DNA of 9,145 bases from Spartobacteria bacterium (GTDB lineage: Bacteria; Verrucomicrobiota; Verrucomicrobiia; Chthoniobacterales; Chthoniobacteraceae), in NCBI GenBank assembly GCA_025355595.1, contig JANXZI010000537.1:1-9145 (forward strand). The letters run 5' to 3'. This document shows, piece by piece, positions 1 to 7,210 of this stretch (the stretch's first letter is position 1; each line of letters opens with the position of its first letter). Below the pieces are notes generated by a model that did not search any database, was not told the origin of the DNA, and was given only the letters and a program-made list of their open reading frames with translations. Both the position numbers and the translations under genes were made by a program.

Positions 1-1477
1 TGCTGATTTGGCGCAGTTCGAAGGTCGTCGGGGTGACGTCCACGACCGAGAAGCTGTGGACGTCGGCGTTGAATTTTTCCGTGAAGGGCTGGAGCTTCGG
101 CGAGGCGACGGGCGTGGCGACGGCGGGCTTTTTGTCGTCGAGTTTGTAGAGCTTTGCGCCGCCACCGCCGCTGACGATGTGGATGATGCCGGTGGGCTTG
201 GTGTTGCTCACGCCGTCGAATGCGGTGTCGAATGTGAAGGTGCCGCTGACGAGACCATTCGCGGCGGGCTTGGGCGCGGCCGGTTTGAAGCGGAGCGGCT
301 TTGAGCGCTGGTAGTTGTGGACGTGGCCGGCGAAGACGACATCCACGCCGCATTTCTCAAACAATGGCTCGAGCAGCCGCATCTTCTGCTCGGTGCCGTG
401 CTGCGGCGAACTGTGGAAGGCGGGAGCATGGAAGCAGACAAATTTCCACGGCTGCTTGCTGGCGGTGAGATCCTTTTCCAGCCACGGCAGGAGCGCGGTG
501 GGGTTGACGTATTTGTTCGAGTCAATGCTGACGAAGTGGGCCGGGCCGCAGTCGAAGGAGAAGGCGTTCAACGCAGGATACTCGGCACCGGCGCGCGTGC
601 GGAAGGCCTGCGCGACCTGCGGGTCGGTGCCGAGCGGTGTCGCGCAGATTGCGGCGCCGGGACCATTTTTCGGCACGCTGAAAAAGTAGAACGCCGCGAA
701 AGCGTCCGGGTAGTCGGGGAGCTTCGAGCTGTCCGCGTCGTGATTGCCGATGACGGGGTAAAACGGGACGCTTGCCATGAGCGGTGCGCCGGTCTTTTCG
801 CCGGGCGCGACGACATCGTTGTAGGTCGTCCAGTAGTGGTGCATGTACTGGAGGAAGCGTCCGCCGGGATACACGATGTCGCCGAGCGCGATGAGGAATT
901 CGGGCTTCTGTTTGTGGATTTGAAAGGCGATGGCGTTCTGCTCCGCACTGGCGCTCGCGAGATCGCCGACGGCGACGAAGCGGATCGGTTTCGTGGCGGA
1001 GGCGCGCGTCTTGAAAGTGCCCTCGCGCACGACCGCCCCGGCGAGGCTCACGCGGTAGGCGATCTCGCTGTCGAAGGGCAGCCCGGCGAGTTCCGCGCGG
1101 TAGCGGAGGAAATGCTGTTCGCGCTCGGGGATGACGGGCACCGGTTCCTTGGCCGGCGCACCTTTGATTTCCACGCCGGTCGGCGCGGGAATTTTCGGCG
1201 TCGCGGGTGCCGCCGGTTTCGCGCCGGGCTTCGGCTTTGGTGACGCAAAGTCGAGCGCGAGCCGCTCGGTCTTTGCCGCGCGCATGGGCTGCCCCGCGAT
1301 GCCGAACTCGACGGTGAATTCGCCGGGCTTCTGATCCGTCAGCCAAGTGAGGACTTTCACATCAGTGCCGGTGAGCGACGCGCCGTTGCCGGGCTGCACG
1401 TACGGTTTCACGAGCACGGTCTGCGCGTGTGCGGCGACGGTGAGCGCGGCGAGCGGGAGGAGGATTTGGGTGAGCAT
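1..1477 (-). CDS. Secreted purple-acid-phosphatase-like metallophosphoesterase, C-terminus beyond window
   Basis: Probably an exported phosphomonoesterase or phosphodiesterase using a two-metal centre; the substrate is unknown. I translated it directly from the minus strand. It has no stop in the window, so only the N-terminal 492 residues are visible. Residues 1-18 form a signal peptide ending AHA. Residues about 20-158 resemble the fibronectin-like N-domain of purple acid phosphatases, interrupted by a Pro/Ala/Lys-rich insert at about 80-118. The catalytic domain carries all five metallophosphatase blocks: GDLAS (171-175), GDIVY (199-203), GNHD (244-247), the VCFHAP block with H350 and H355, and GHVHNYQR (384-391). 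The GHVHNYQR block is typical of purple acid phosphatases. The ATG at 1477 was chosen because it gives the signal peptide at once; no clear Shine-Dalgarno precedes it. It diverges from the large exported protein starting at 1642. The family is secure; the substrate is not. Confidence 0.93.
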   Translation of the reverse strand, partial: MLTQILLPLAALTVAAHAQTVLVKPYVQPGNGASLTGTDVKVLTWLTDQKPGEFTVEFGIAGQPMRAAKTERLALDFASPKPKPGAKPAAPATPKIPAPTGVEIKGAPAKEPVPVIPEREQHFLRYRAELAGLPFDSEIAYRVSLAGAVVREGTFKTRASATKPIRFVAVGDLASASAEQNAIAFQIHKQKPEFLIALGDIVYPGGRFLQYMHHYWTTYNDVVAPGEKTGAPLMASVPFYPVIGNHDADSSKLPDYPDAFAAFYFFSVPKNGPGAAICATPLGTDPQVAQAFRTRAGAEYPALNAFSFDCGPAHFVSIDSNKYVNPTALLPWLEKDLTASKQPWKFVCFHAPAFHSSPQHGTEQKMRLLEPLFEKCGVDVVFAGHVHNYQRSKPLRFKPAAPKPAANGLVSGTFTFDTAFDGVSNTKPTGIIHIVSGGGGAKLYKLDDKKPAVATPVASPKLQPFTEKFNADVHSFSVVDVTPTTFELRQIS

Positions 1478-1567
1478 TGGGAAGACTGCCACCTTGGGGA
1501 AGCCCGCACGCGTTCCGCAATTTGAATCCACTCCAGTGCCAGTCTTGAAGCGGCCTCTCCTGCCTCC

Positions 1568-1597
1568 GGTATCCATACCCGCTCCCGCGCGGAGCGG
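1568..1597. promoter_or_regulatory. Two abutting dyads in the divergent intergenic region
   Basis: GGTATCCATACC (1568-1579, arms GGTAT/ATACC) abuts a perfect stem CCGCTCC-cgcgc-GGAGCGG (1579-1597). They lie between two divergent genes, 91 bp upstream of the first start and 45 bp upstream of the second. No T-run follows the hairpin on either strand, so a terminator is unlikely. It could be an operator, an mRNA leader hairpin, or part of a dispersed repeat. No convincing -35/-10 pair was seen in the 164-bp gap. Confidence 0.3.
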
Positions 1598-1641
1598 AAA
1601 AGCATGACACCCGCGTTGCACATTTGCATTCTCCTGCCCCC

Positions 1642-4600
1642 GTGAAAGCCCTTCATCTTCTCCGGCTCCTCCAAATTTTGATCGTCTGCATTTGGATGAC
1701 GCAGCCCTCCCTTTCCGCCGCGGAATCCGCAGGCGTTCCGGTCACGTATCAGCTCCCCGCAGACGGGCCGTTGCCGCAGACGTATCGTGTCACGCTCGCG
1801 ATTGTGGATCCGAAGAATCCGGCGTGGATCGTCAGCCAGTTTGCTGCCGGTGTCGCGCGGACCGTGACGAGGGAGAATGCCGGAAAATTCAGCGAGGTGT
1901 GGGACGGGCTCGATGACAATTTCATGCCGGTGCCGCCGGGCGAATATGCGGTGAAGGGGATTTTCATGCCGGCGAAAAAGTGGGTCGTGGATGGCGACTG
2001 GCACTCGGTGACGCCGCGATTTGTCACGGGCGTGTCGTCGTGGATGCCGACGCCGGAGCAGTGGGACAAGCCGGAGGCGTTCGGCGGTGATCCGGTCGGC
2101 TCGCCGGTGAGCGATGTCGCTGTGGGGCCAAATGGCGTTGCGGTTTTCTATTACCAGTATCTCGAGAACGGAACGAACAACCCGATGTTTGATCTGAACA
2201 AGCCGGTGAACTACGAGCAGTTCTTGCGGGCGTTCAATTCCGGAGGCGCGGGCGGCGGCACGGCGACGGCGACGGACGGCGAGACGGTGTGGAGCTTCTG
2301 CAACGAGGGCGGGATGAAGTATGTCTATCGTGCGGATGGAAAATCGTTCGGCGTGAGCCACGGTGCGAACCGCTCGAACGGCTACCTGCCCGACGGCTGG
2401 GTGACGGCGATGGCGGCGTGGCGCGATGACGCGGCGAAGAAATCGTTCGTGTATGTCGCGCAGCGCGGGAAGATCGTGAGCGAAAAGGGCGCGAGGCACC
2501 TGCGCTACCTCGAGAGCGACACGGAGGCCGTGGACAAGGTGACGGTCCACGACGGAGACAACGGCAAGGTGCTCGCAGAAATCCCGGTCGCGCATCCGCG
2601 CGGTCTCGCGGTGCGCGCCGGTGTGCTCTATGCGCTGCATGCGGAGGGCGATGGCTTTGCCGTGAGCGAGGTGCGGCTCGCGTCCGGCCTGCCGCAGGGG
2701 AAATGGCGGAAACTCTTTGCGGTGCCGAAGACCATCGCGCCTTTCGATCTCGAAGTGGACAGCCACTTGCGGATCTACCTCAGCGATCCGCCTGCGAACA
2801 AAGTCCATCAGTATTCGCGCGATGGAAAATTGCTTCTCAGCTACGGCCGGCTCGCCGAGCAGAAGCCGGGCAGCTACGACCCGCTCACCTTTATCTCGCC
2901 CGCGAAACTCGCGACATGGACGGACAGCGAGGGGCGCGACCGGCTGATCGTCGTCGAGCAGGGCGGCCCGAATCGCGCGAGTGAATGGAGCGATGATGGA
3001 AAACTTTTGCGCGAATTTCTCACGCTCCAGACGAAGGCGAACGACGGCTACACGATCGATTCCGAACATCCGCAGGATCTTTACATCGCAGGGCAGCAGG
3101 GCTGGCTCACGCGCTTCAAGGTGGACTATGAAAAGCGCACCTGGACCGTGGATGCGGTGTGGCCGCATGTCGGCGACGACCCGCGCGCGCCTCGGCTGGA
3201 CAAGCCGCAATTCATCCGCGCCAACGGCCGCGAATACCTCGCGTGCGGACGCAGCTTCAATGTGTTCCGACACGACGGCGACCGCTGGCTGCTCTCGGCG
3301 GCGATCCTGCGCGATACAGTGAATGGCAAGCAGCGCACGAGCTTCTGGCACGACACGAATGGCAATGGTCGCGTGGATGACGATGAAGCCACGCCGGTGG
3401 AATTGCCCGGACGTTTCCTCACGTATCACGGGCAAAACTGGCTCGATGATTTCTCGATGCTCGCGATGAACCAGGGTGGTGGCGACGTGTGGCGACTCGC
3501 ACCGTCGGGTTACGACACGCATGGAAATCCGATCTTCACGGGCTTCACGAAACTTTTTTCAGATCCGGTTTTCGAGGCGCGGCGTGCTGGAACGGCGGAC
3601 GCGATTCACGGCGGCAACGAGCTGGCGGACAATTTTCCCAGCGACTGGATGCAGGCTGATGGTTTGCCTGCCGAGGGCTTCTACGTGCAGGCGCGCGGTG
3701 GAAAAAACTTCAGCGCGAATGAAGGCCCGCAGCACAAGCTCACGCGTTACGTTCCTGATGGAAAAGGCGGCTACCGCGCCGTGTGGCGCACCGGGCGCAC
3801 GGCGATGCAGCGCGTGGCGGAGACGGGCGAGATGTATGGCGCGATGCGCGTGCGGCGTCCCATCAACGGCCTCGTGAGCGTGGTGGATCAGTCGCGCTGC
3901 GGCGTGCTGCTGTTCAACGAGGACGGCCTTTACGTGGACACGGTTTTTCCGGACGAGCGCCGCGGTTTCACGAAGCACAGTGCGGGCATCTATCCGCAGG
4001 GCGGGGAGTTTTTCGCGGGCTCGGTTTTTCCGAATCGCGACGACGGGAAGATCTACTTCGCGATGGGAAAATACACGCCGCTGATCTTCGAGGCGGAGGG
4101 CTGGTCGCTGAAGGAGAATCCCGGGCGTCCTCTCGCGACGGTGCAGAAGACCGTGAGCATCGCCGCCGCGCAGATCGCGAGTCCGCCGGAGATCGCGCTG
4201 AGCGTACGCGGCGGCGCGGGTGCGGCGCGGCTCGCGCGCTTTTCACCCGCGCTCGGCGGGGTCGCGCTCGATGGGACGATGACCGGCTGGGAGTCATCCG
4301 AGCCGGTTCATTTCTCCGCCGACAAGGATCAGACTGTCGAGGTGCGCACGTGCTACGACCCCGATCACATCTACCTGCGCTGGCATGCGCGGCTCGCGGC
4401 GAAGTTCGCTCCGAAGCCGCTGCTGCCGCTCGACCGCATCTTCACCCACGACCGGCTCGGGGACACGGTGAGCTTCTATTTTCAAAGCGACCCCGCCGCA
4501 ACGCCCGGTGGCTCGACGGATGGACGTCCCGGCGATGCGCGCGTGGTTTTCGGCATGTTCAAGAATGGCGCGGCCATCGAGCCGGCGGCACTGGCGATGT

Positions 4601-5574
4601 TTCCGAAATGGGCCGGGAAATCCAAAGCCACACCGAACGTCTATGCGACGCCGGTGGGTCGCGCGGCATTCGAGCATGTCGGCGCGCTCGACGGTGCGAA
4701 GCTCGGCGGCACGATTGATGAGGATGGCAAAGGCTTCGTCATCGCCGCTGCAATTCCGCGCACGGCGCTCGCCCCGCAGCTCGCATCGTTCGCCGGCGGC
4801 TACCAGACGATGGTGAATTTCGAGGCGACATTTTCCGGTCACAACAAATTCTGGTGGGCGAATCGGGACGGCTCGGCGAGTCGCGAAACTTACGACGAAC
4901 CGACCGAGGCGCGGCTGTATCCCGGCTCGTGGGCGCCCGCGCAATTTCAGCCGCTCGACAAGGGTGTGGCGATCCGAAACTGGCTCGTGTGCGGTCCGTT
5001 TGGCGGTCCCGGCGCGGAAAAATTCAAGGCCGATCCGAATGGCATGATTCCCGGCACGACCATCGAAATGAAGAAAGCCGTGCGCGAATTTTGCGAAGCC
5101 GCGTCGTATCCGCCGGACTCCGGCGTGGTGGATCTGACGGCTGTCTTCAAAGGCGAAATGCTCCGCGGCTATTGGCCGGACCCACGCGAAGTGCGCTGGA
5201 AACCGGCGAGTCCCGCGGATCTCGACACGCGCGTGATTCTCGGCGGCGGCGCGCAGACTTGGTACGGCGCGACGTGGATTCGCGTGCAGACGGATACGGC
5301 CTTGGAGTTCCAATTTCAGAGCCATCCGATGACGACTTTCCGCTGGTCGCTCAATGGCGAGCCCATCAAAACCGGTGAATATCAGGACGCCGACAAAGCC
5401 TCGCATCTCCGCGTCGCGAAGCAGACGCTCACGCTGCGCAGCGGATGGAATCAGATTTTTTTCCGCGGCTACTGCACCGGCTATCCGAAGTTCCGCGCGG
5501 GCCTCGTGCTCTCCGGCCCCGAGGAAAAGTTGTGGAATCTCCAGCTCTCGGCAACTCCGCCGGCGAGCCGCTGA
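1642..5574 (+). CDS. Large exported multidomain protein: FlgD-like, beta-propeller, DOMON/CBM9-like, C-terminal beta-sandwich
   Basis: A 1310-residue exported protein of unknown function. I chose the GTG start at 1642 because it gives Lys at position 2, a hydrophobic core and a cleavage site near LSA (24-26); an in-frame TTG at 1624 only adds a polar prefix. Residues about 33-110 look like a FlgD Ig-like fold, with VWDGLDDN then PPGEYAVKG. Residues about 145-850 read as NHL/beta-propeller sequence, with DGKLLLSYG near 394 and DGKLLREF near 452. A perfect EF-hand-type loop, DTNGNGRVDDDE, occupies 571-582 (bases 3352-3387). Residues about 865-1085 resemble a DOMON or family-9 carbohydrate-binding domain. 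Residues about 1110-1310 open with NWLVCGPFGGPG and contain GWNQIFFRG, like the C-terminal beta-sandwich of many PVC secreted proteins. I see no catalytic motif; binding of a carbohydrate or another surface ligand is an inference. A weak terminator follows. Confidence 0.9.
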   Translation: MKALHLLRLLQILIVCIWMTQPSLSAAESAGVPVTYQLPADGPLPQTYRVTLAIVDPKNPAWIVSQFAAGVARTVTRENAGKFSEVWDGLDDNFMPVPPGEYAVKGIFMPAKKWVVDGDWHSVTPRFVTGVSSWMPTPEQWDKPEAFGGDPVGSPVSDVAVGPNGVAVFYYQYLENGTNNPMFDLNKPVNYEQFLRAFNSGGAGGGTATATDGETVWSFCNEGGMKYVYRADGKSFGVSHGANRSNGYLPDGWVTAMAAWRDDAAKKSFVYVAQRGKIVSEKGARHLRYLESDTEAVDKVTVHDGDNGKVLAEIPVAHPRGLAVRAGVLYALHAEGDGFAVSEVRLASGLPQGKWRKLFAVPKTIAPFDLEVDSHLRIYLSDPPANKVHQYSRDGKLLLSYGRLAEQKPGSYDPLTFISPAKLATWTDSEGRDRLIVVEQGGPNRASEWSDDGKLLREFLTLQTKANDGYTIDSEHPQDLYIAGQQGWLTRFKVDYEKRTWTVDAVWPHVGDDPRAPRLDKPQFIRANGREYLACGRSFNVFRHDGDRWLLSAAILRDTVNGKQRTSFWHDTNGNGRVDDDEATPVELPGRFLTYHGQNWLDDFSMLAMNQGGGDVWRLAPSGYDTHGNPIFTGFTKLFSDPVFEARRAGTADAIHGGNELADNFPSDWMQADGLPAEGFYVQARGGKNFSANEGPQHKLTRYVPDGKGGYRAVWRTGRTAMQRVAETGEMYGAMRVRRPINGLVSVVDQSRCGVLLFNEDGLYVDTVFPDERRGFTKHSAGIYPQGGEFFAGSVFPNRDDGKIYFAMGKYTPLIFEAEGWSLKENPGRPLATVQKTVSIAAAQIASPPEIALSVRGGAGAARLARFSPALGGVALDGTMTGWESSEPVHFSADKDQTVEVRTCYDPDHIYLRWHARLAAKFAPKPLLPLDRIFTHDRLGDTVSFYFQSDPAATPGGSTDGRPGDARVVFGMFKNGAAIEPAALAMFPKWAGKSKATPNVYATPVGRAAFEHVGALDGAKLGGTIDEDGKGFVIAAAIPRTALAPQLASFAGGYQTMVNFEATFSGHNKFWWANRDGSASRETYDEPTEARLYPGSWAPAQFQPLDKGVAIRNWLVCGPFGGPGAEKFKADPNGMIPGTTIEMKKAVREFCEAASYPPDSGVVDLTAVFKGEMLRGYWPDPREVRWKPASPADLDTRVILGGGAQTWYGATWIRVQTDTALEFQFQSHPMTTFRWSLNGEPIKTGEYQDADKASHLRVAKQTLTLRSGWNQIFFRGYCTGYPKFRAGLVLSGPEEKLWNLQLSATPPASR

Positions 5575-5594
5575 ACCGCCGCGCGAATTTCCCC

Positions 5595-5616
5595 ATCGCG
5601 TGCTTGCGCGATTTTT
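5595..5616 (+). terminator. Weak intrinsic terminator after the large exported protein
   Basis: A 6-bp stem ATCGCG/CGCGAT with a 6-nt loop is followed by TTTT. It lies 20 bp after the stop codon at 5574 and 51 bp before the next start. The stem is short, so some readthrough into the dehydrogenase gene is possible. Confidence 0.5.
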
Positions 5617-5667
5617 CCGTCCCGCTAGAAGGGGCGTCCCTCAACCCCAACAACGAACCTACCTTTT

Positions 5668-6573
5668 ATGCCAGAACGCATCGGATTTGTCGGCGTCGGT
5701 CGCATGGGCGCAAACATGGCGCGCAGACTGAAGGACGTGGGCTACCAAGTCACCGCCGTCTATGACATCAACACGAAAGGCGCGGCGGAACTCGCGACCG
5801 AACTCGGCGCGGTAGCCTGCACGAAGCTGGCGCGCGTGACGGAACTCAGCGACGTGATCATCACCGTCGTCACGGATGACAAGGCGCAGCTCAACATTTT
5901 CACGAACAAGAAGGACAACCTGCTCATGGGCGCGAAGGGCCGCACTTTTGTAAACTGCGCGACGATCTCGCCGGCAACTCACGTGCAGGTGGAAAAGCTC
6001 GCGAAGAAGGCGAAGGCCGCATCGCTCGAAGGCTGCATGGCCTCCTCGATCAATCAGGCGCGCGCAGGCACGCTCTACCTGATGTGCGCGGGCGAGAAGG
6101 CGACGTTTGAAAAGGTGAAGCCGCTCCTCACGAAGCTCTCCGACGAGGGAAAACTCATGCGCTACATCGGCAAGGCGGGGCAGGCCGCGCAGGTGAAGGC
6201 ACTCGTGAATATGGTGATGAATATCAACACCGCCGGACTCGCCGAGGGCCTCGGCCTTGCGGACGCGCTGAAGCTTGACCTCAAAGTGGTCAGCGAGATT
6301 TTCAGTCAGACCGGCGCGAACAGCCGCGTGCTCGTGACCGACGGCGAGGACATGATGAATCGCGACCACTCGTGCTTCTTCAGTGGCGCGCACGCCGCGA
6401 AGGACAGCGGCATCGCACTCACGCTCGGCAAACAGCAGAAGCTCAACCTTCCCCTCGCAGCCGCGACCTTTGCGCAATACACGAAGATGACGAAGCTCGG
6501 CCTCGGCGCGCTCGACAAGAGCGGCATCGCGGAGCTGACGTTCAAGGGGCGCGGGCCGAAGAAGAAGAAGTGA
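5668..6573 (+). CDS. NAD(P)-dependent beta-hydroxyacid dehydrogenase, HIBADH superfamily
   Basis: A 301-residue cytoplasmic oxidoreductase of the 3-hydroxyisobutyrate/6-phosphogluconate dehydrogenase superfamily, about the usual length. The N-terminus holds the Rossmann motif GFVGVGRMGANMA (residues 6-18). The first acidic residue after the second strand, in VYDINT, suggests NAD preference. The C-terminal helical domain keeps the catalytic pair K177 and N181 (QVKALVNM), although the usual double Asn is Val-Asn. The substrate loop, normally D-x-P-V-S-G-G ending in GTL, reads EGCMASSINQARAGTL (121-136). The conserved Ser is therefore Ala and the Gly-Gly is Ser-Ser, so the substrate is probably not 3-hydroxyisobutyrate and cannot be named. 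The tail is Lys-rich (KKKK from an AAG run). No Shine-Dalgarno precedes the ATG; the leader is A/C-rich. The TGA stop lies inside a heptamer-repeat element. Confidence 0.93.
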   Translation: MPERIGFVGVGRMGANMARRLKDVGYQVTAVYDINTKGAAELATELGAVACTKLARVTELSDVIITVVTDDKAQLNIFTNKKDNLLMGAKGRTFVNCATISPATHVQVEKLAKKAKAASLEGCMASSINQARAGTLYLMCAGEKATFEKVKPLLTKLSDEGKLMRYIGKAGQAAQVKALVNMVMNINTAGLAEGLGLADALKLDLKVVSEIFSQTGANSRVLVTDGEDMMNRDHSCFFSGAHAAKDSGIALTLGKQQKLNLPLAAATFAQYTKMTKLGLGALDKSGIAELTFKGRGPKKKK

Positions 6574-6640
6574 TTAGTGACTGGTGAATGGTGACTAGTC
6601 GCCGTTCTCCACCAGTCACCATTCAGTTTTCACCAGTCAC
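6570..6640. repeat. Palindromic heptamer-repeat element A
   Basis: The left arm (6570-6597) is four head-to-tail heptamers: GTGATTA, GTGACTG, GTGAATG, GTGACTA. The right arm (6611-6640) carries the same type of unit in inverse orientation. Positions 6577-6596 pair with 6614-6640 over 20 bp, interrupted only by a 7-nt bulge (6626-6632), exactly one extra unit in the right arm. The loop is 17 nt. The first unit overlaps the TGA stop (6571-6573) of the dehydrogenase. No T-run follows, so it is not a canonical terminator, though the hairpin could protect the mRNA 3' end. Confidence 0.85.
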
Positions 6641-6660
6641 ACTTTCGCCGACTCGGCGGA

Positions 6661-6694
6661 TCAACAAACAACCAACAACCAAACCAACACACAC
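6661..6694 (+). promoter_or_regulatory. G-free A/C-rich 5' leader of the DUF5069 gene
   Basis: The 34 nt directly upstream of the ATG at 6695 contain only A and C apart from one T at 6661. There is no G and therefore no Shine-Dalgarno. A small hairpin CGCCG-act-CGGCG (6646-6658) sits just upstream. An unstructured leader of this kind fits SD-independent initiation. It decides the start, since the ATG follows the tract directly. Confidence 0.4.
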
Positions 6695-7132
6695 ATGAGC
6701 TACGTCCCATTGATCAGTTCCGGAGTCGCCGGCCCCCTCGGCGCACTTCACCTCCCCCGCCTCTGGCTGAAAGTCAGCCTCGAAGCAGCGGGCAAACTCG
6801 CCGCGGGCTATCCCGGCATCGGCGCTGGCTACGACCAGATGACCTGCGACCAACTCGGCCTCGACGCCGCAGCGGTGAAGACCTTCATCGCGGGCAACAA
6901 GCCCACCTACACGCAGTTCGAGGCGTGGGTGCGCCAGAATGGAAAGAAGCTCTCGAAGGCCGACATCCAGCGCCACAACCTTGCCATCCTCGGCTACTGC
7001 CACGGCGACGACGTCCGCAAGGGCATCCTCAGCGCCGCGGGCCTGCCGGACGACGGCAGCGTCCTCCCCGGCGCGATTGACCTGAACAACATTGACGACT
7101 GGCAGGAATTCCACGCCGCCGTGCTGAAGTAA
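6695..7132 (+). CDS. DUF5069 domain protein
   Basis: A 145-residue soluble protein recognised as DUF5069, a family of unknown function found mainly in Verrucomicrobiota. The whole length is one domain. It includes the family's early LPRLWLKVSLEAAGKL block (residues 20-35), a central segment with YTQFEAWVRQNG, and the closing DLNNIDDWQEFHA block (about 129-141). There is no signal peptide, membrane segment or obvious catalytic motif. The ATG at 6695 follows an A/C-only leader without a Shine-Dalgarno, and the start is supported by the family's short N-terminus. It lies 121 bp after the dehydrogenase, separated by heptamer element A, and is closed by a strong terminator 25 bp downstream, so it is probably its own transcription unit or the end of one. 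I assign no function. Confidence 0.9.
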   Translation: MSYVPLISSGVAGPLGALHLPRLWLKVSLEAAGKLAAGYPGIGAGYDQMTCDQLGLDAAAVKTFIAGNKPTYTQFEAWVRQNGKKLSKADIQRHNLAILGYCHGDDVRKGILSAAGLPDDGSVLPGAIDLNNIDDWQEFHAAVLK

Positions 7133-7157
7133 GGCGCTGGAGAAACTCGCAAATCAC

Positions 7158-7196
7158 AAAAAGTCGGCGCGGGAAACTGCGCCGGCTTTTTCTTTT
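7158..7196 (+). terminator. Strong, probably bidirectional intrinsic terminator
   Basis: A 13-bp inverted repeat (7158-7170 with 7179-7191, one G-U wobble) has an 8-nt loop and runs into TTTTTCTTTT. It starts 25 bp after the DUF5069 stop. The left arm begins with AAAAA, so the opposite strand also ends in a T5 run. The same hairpin could terminate the convergent minus-strand reading frame ending at 7286. Confidence 0.9.
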
Positions 7197-7210
7197 GGTA
7201 GCGGGCTGAT

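Noticed and set aside
317..1243. Long plus-strand open frame opposite the phosphatase
   Set aside because: It is Arg/Gly/Glu-rich without family features, and the opposite strand carries all five metallophosphatase motifs and a signal peptide in one continuous frame.
1624..1641. TTG start for the large exported protein
   Set aside because: It adds HSPAP before a signal peptide that begins naturally at the GTG at 1642 with Lys at position 2.
1408..3522. 704-codon minus-strand open frame across the intergenic region and the large exported gene
   Set aside because: The composition is dominated by Arg, His and Ala and it has no domain signature. It is the GC-rich antisense of a gene with clear domains, and it also runs through the phosphatase start.
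3783..4718. Second plus-strand frame inside the large exported gene
   Set aside because: Arg-rich low-complexity product; the other plus-strand frame is continuous and domain-bearing.
4294..5406. 370-codon minus-strand open frame within the large exported gene
   Set aside because: Antisense shadow; no recognisable motif, while the sense frame shows DOMON-like and WLVCGPF segments here.
5659..6477. 272-codon minus-strand frame opposite the dehydrogenase
   Set aside because: Antisense shadow of a gene with Rossmann and catalytic motifs.
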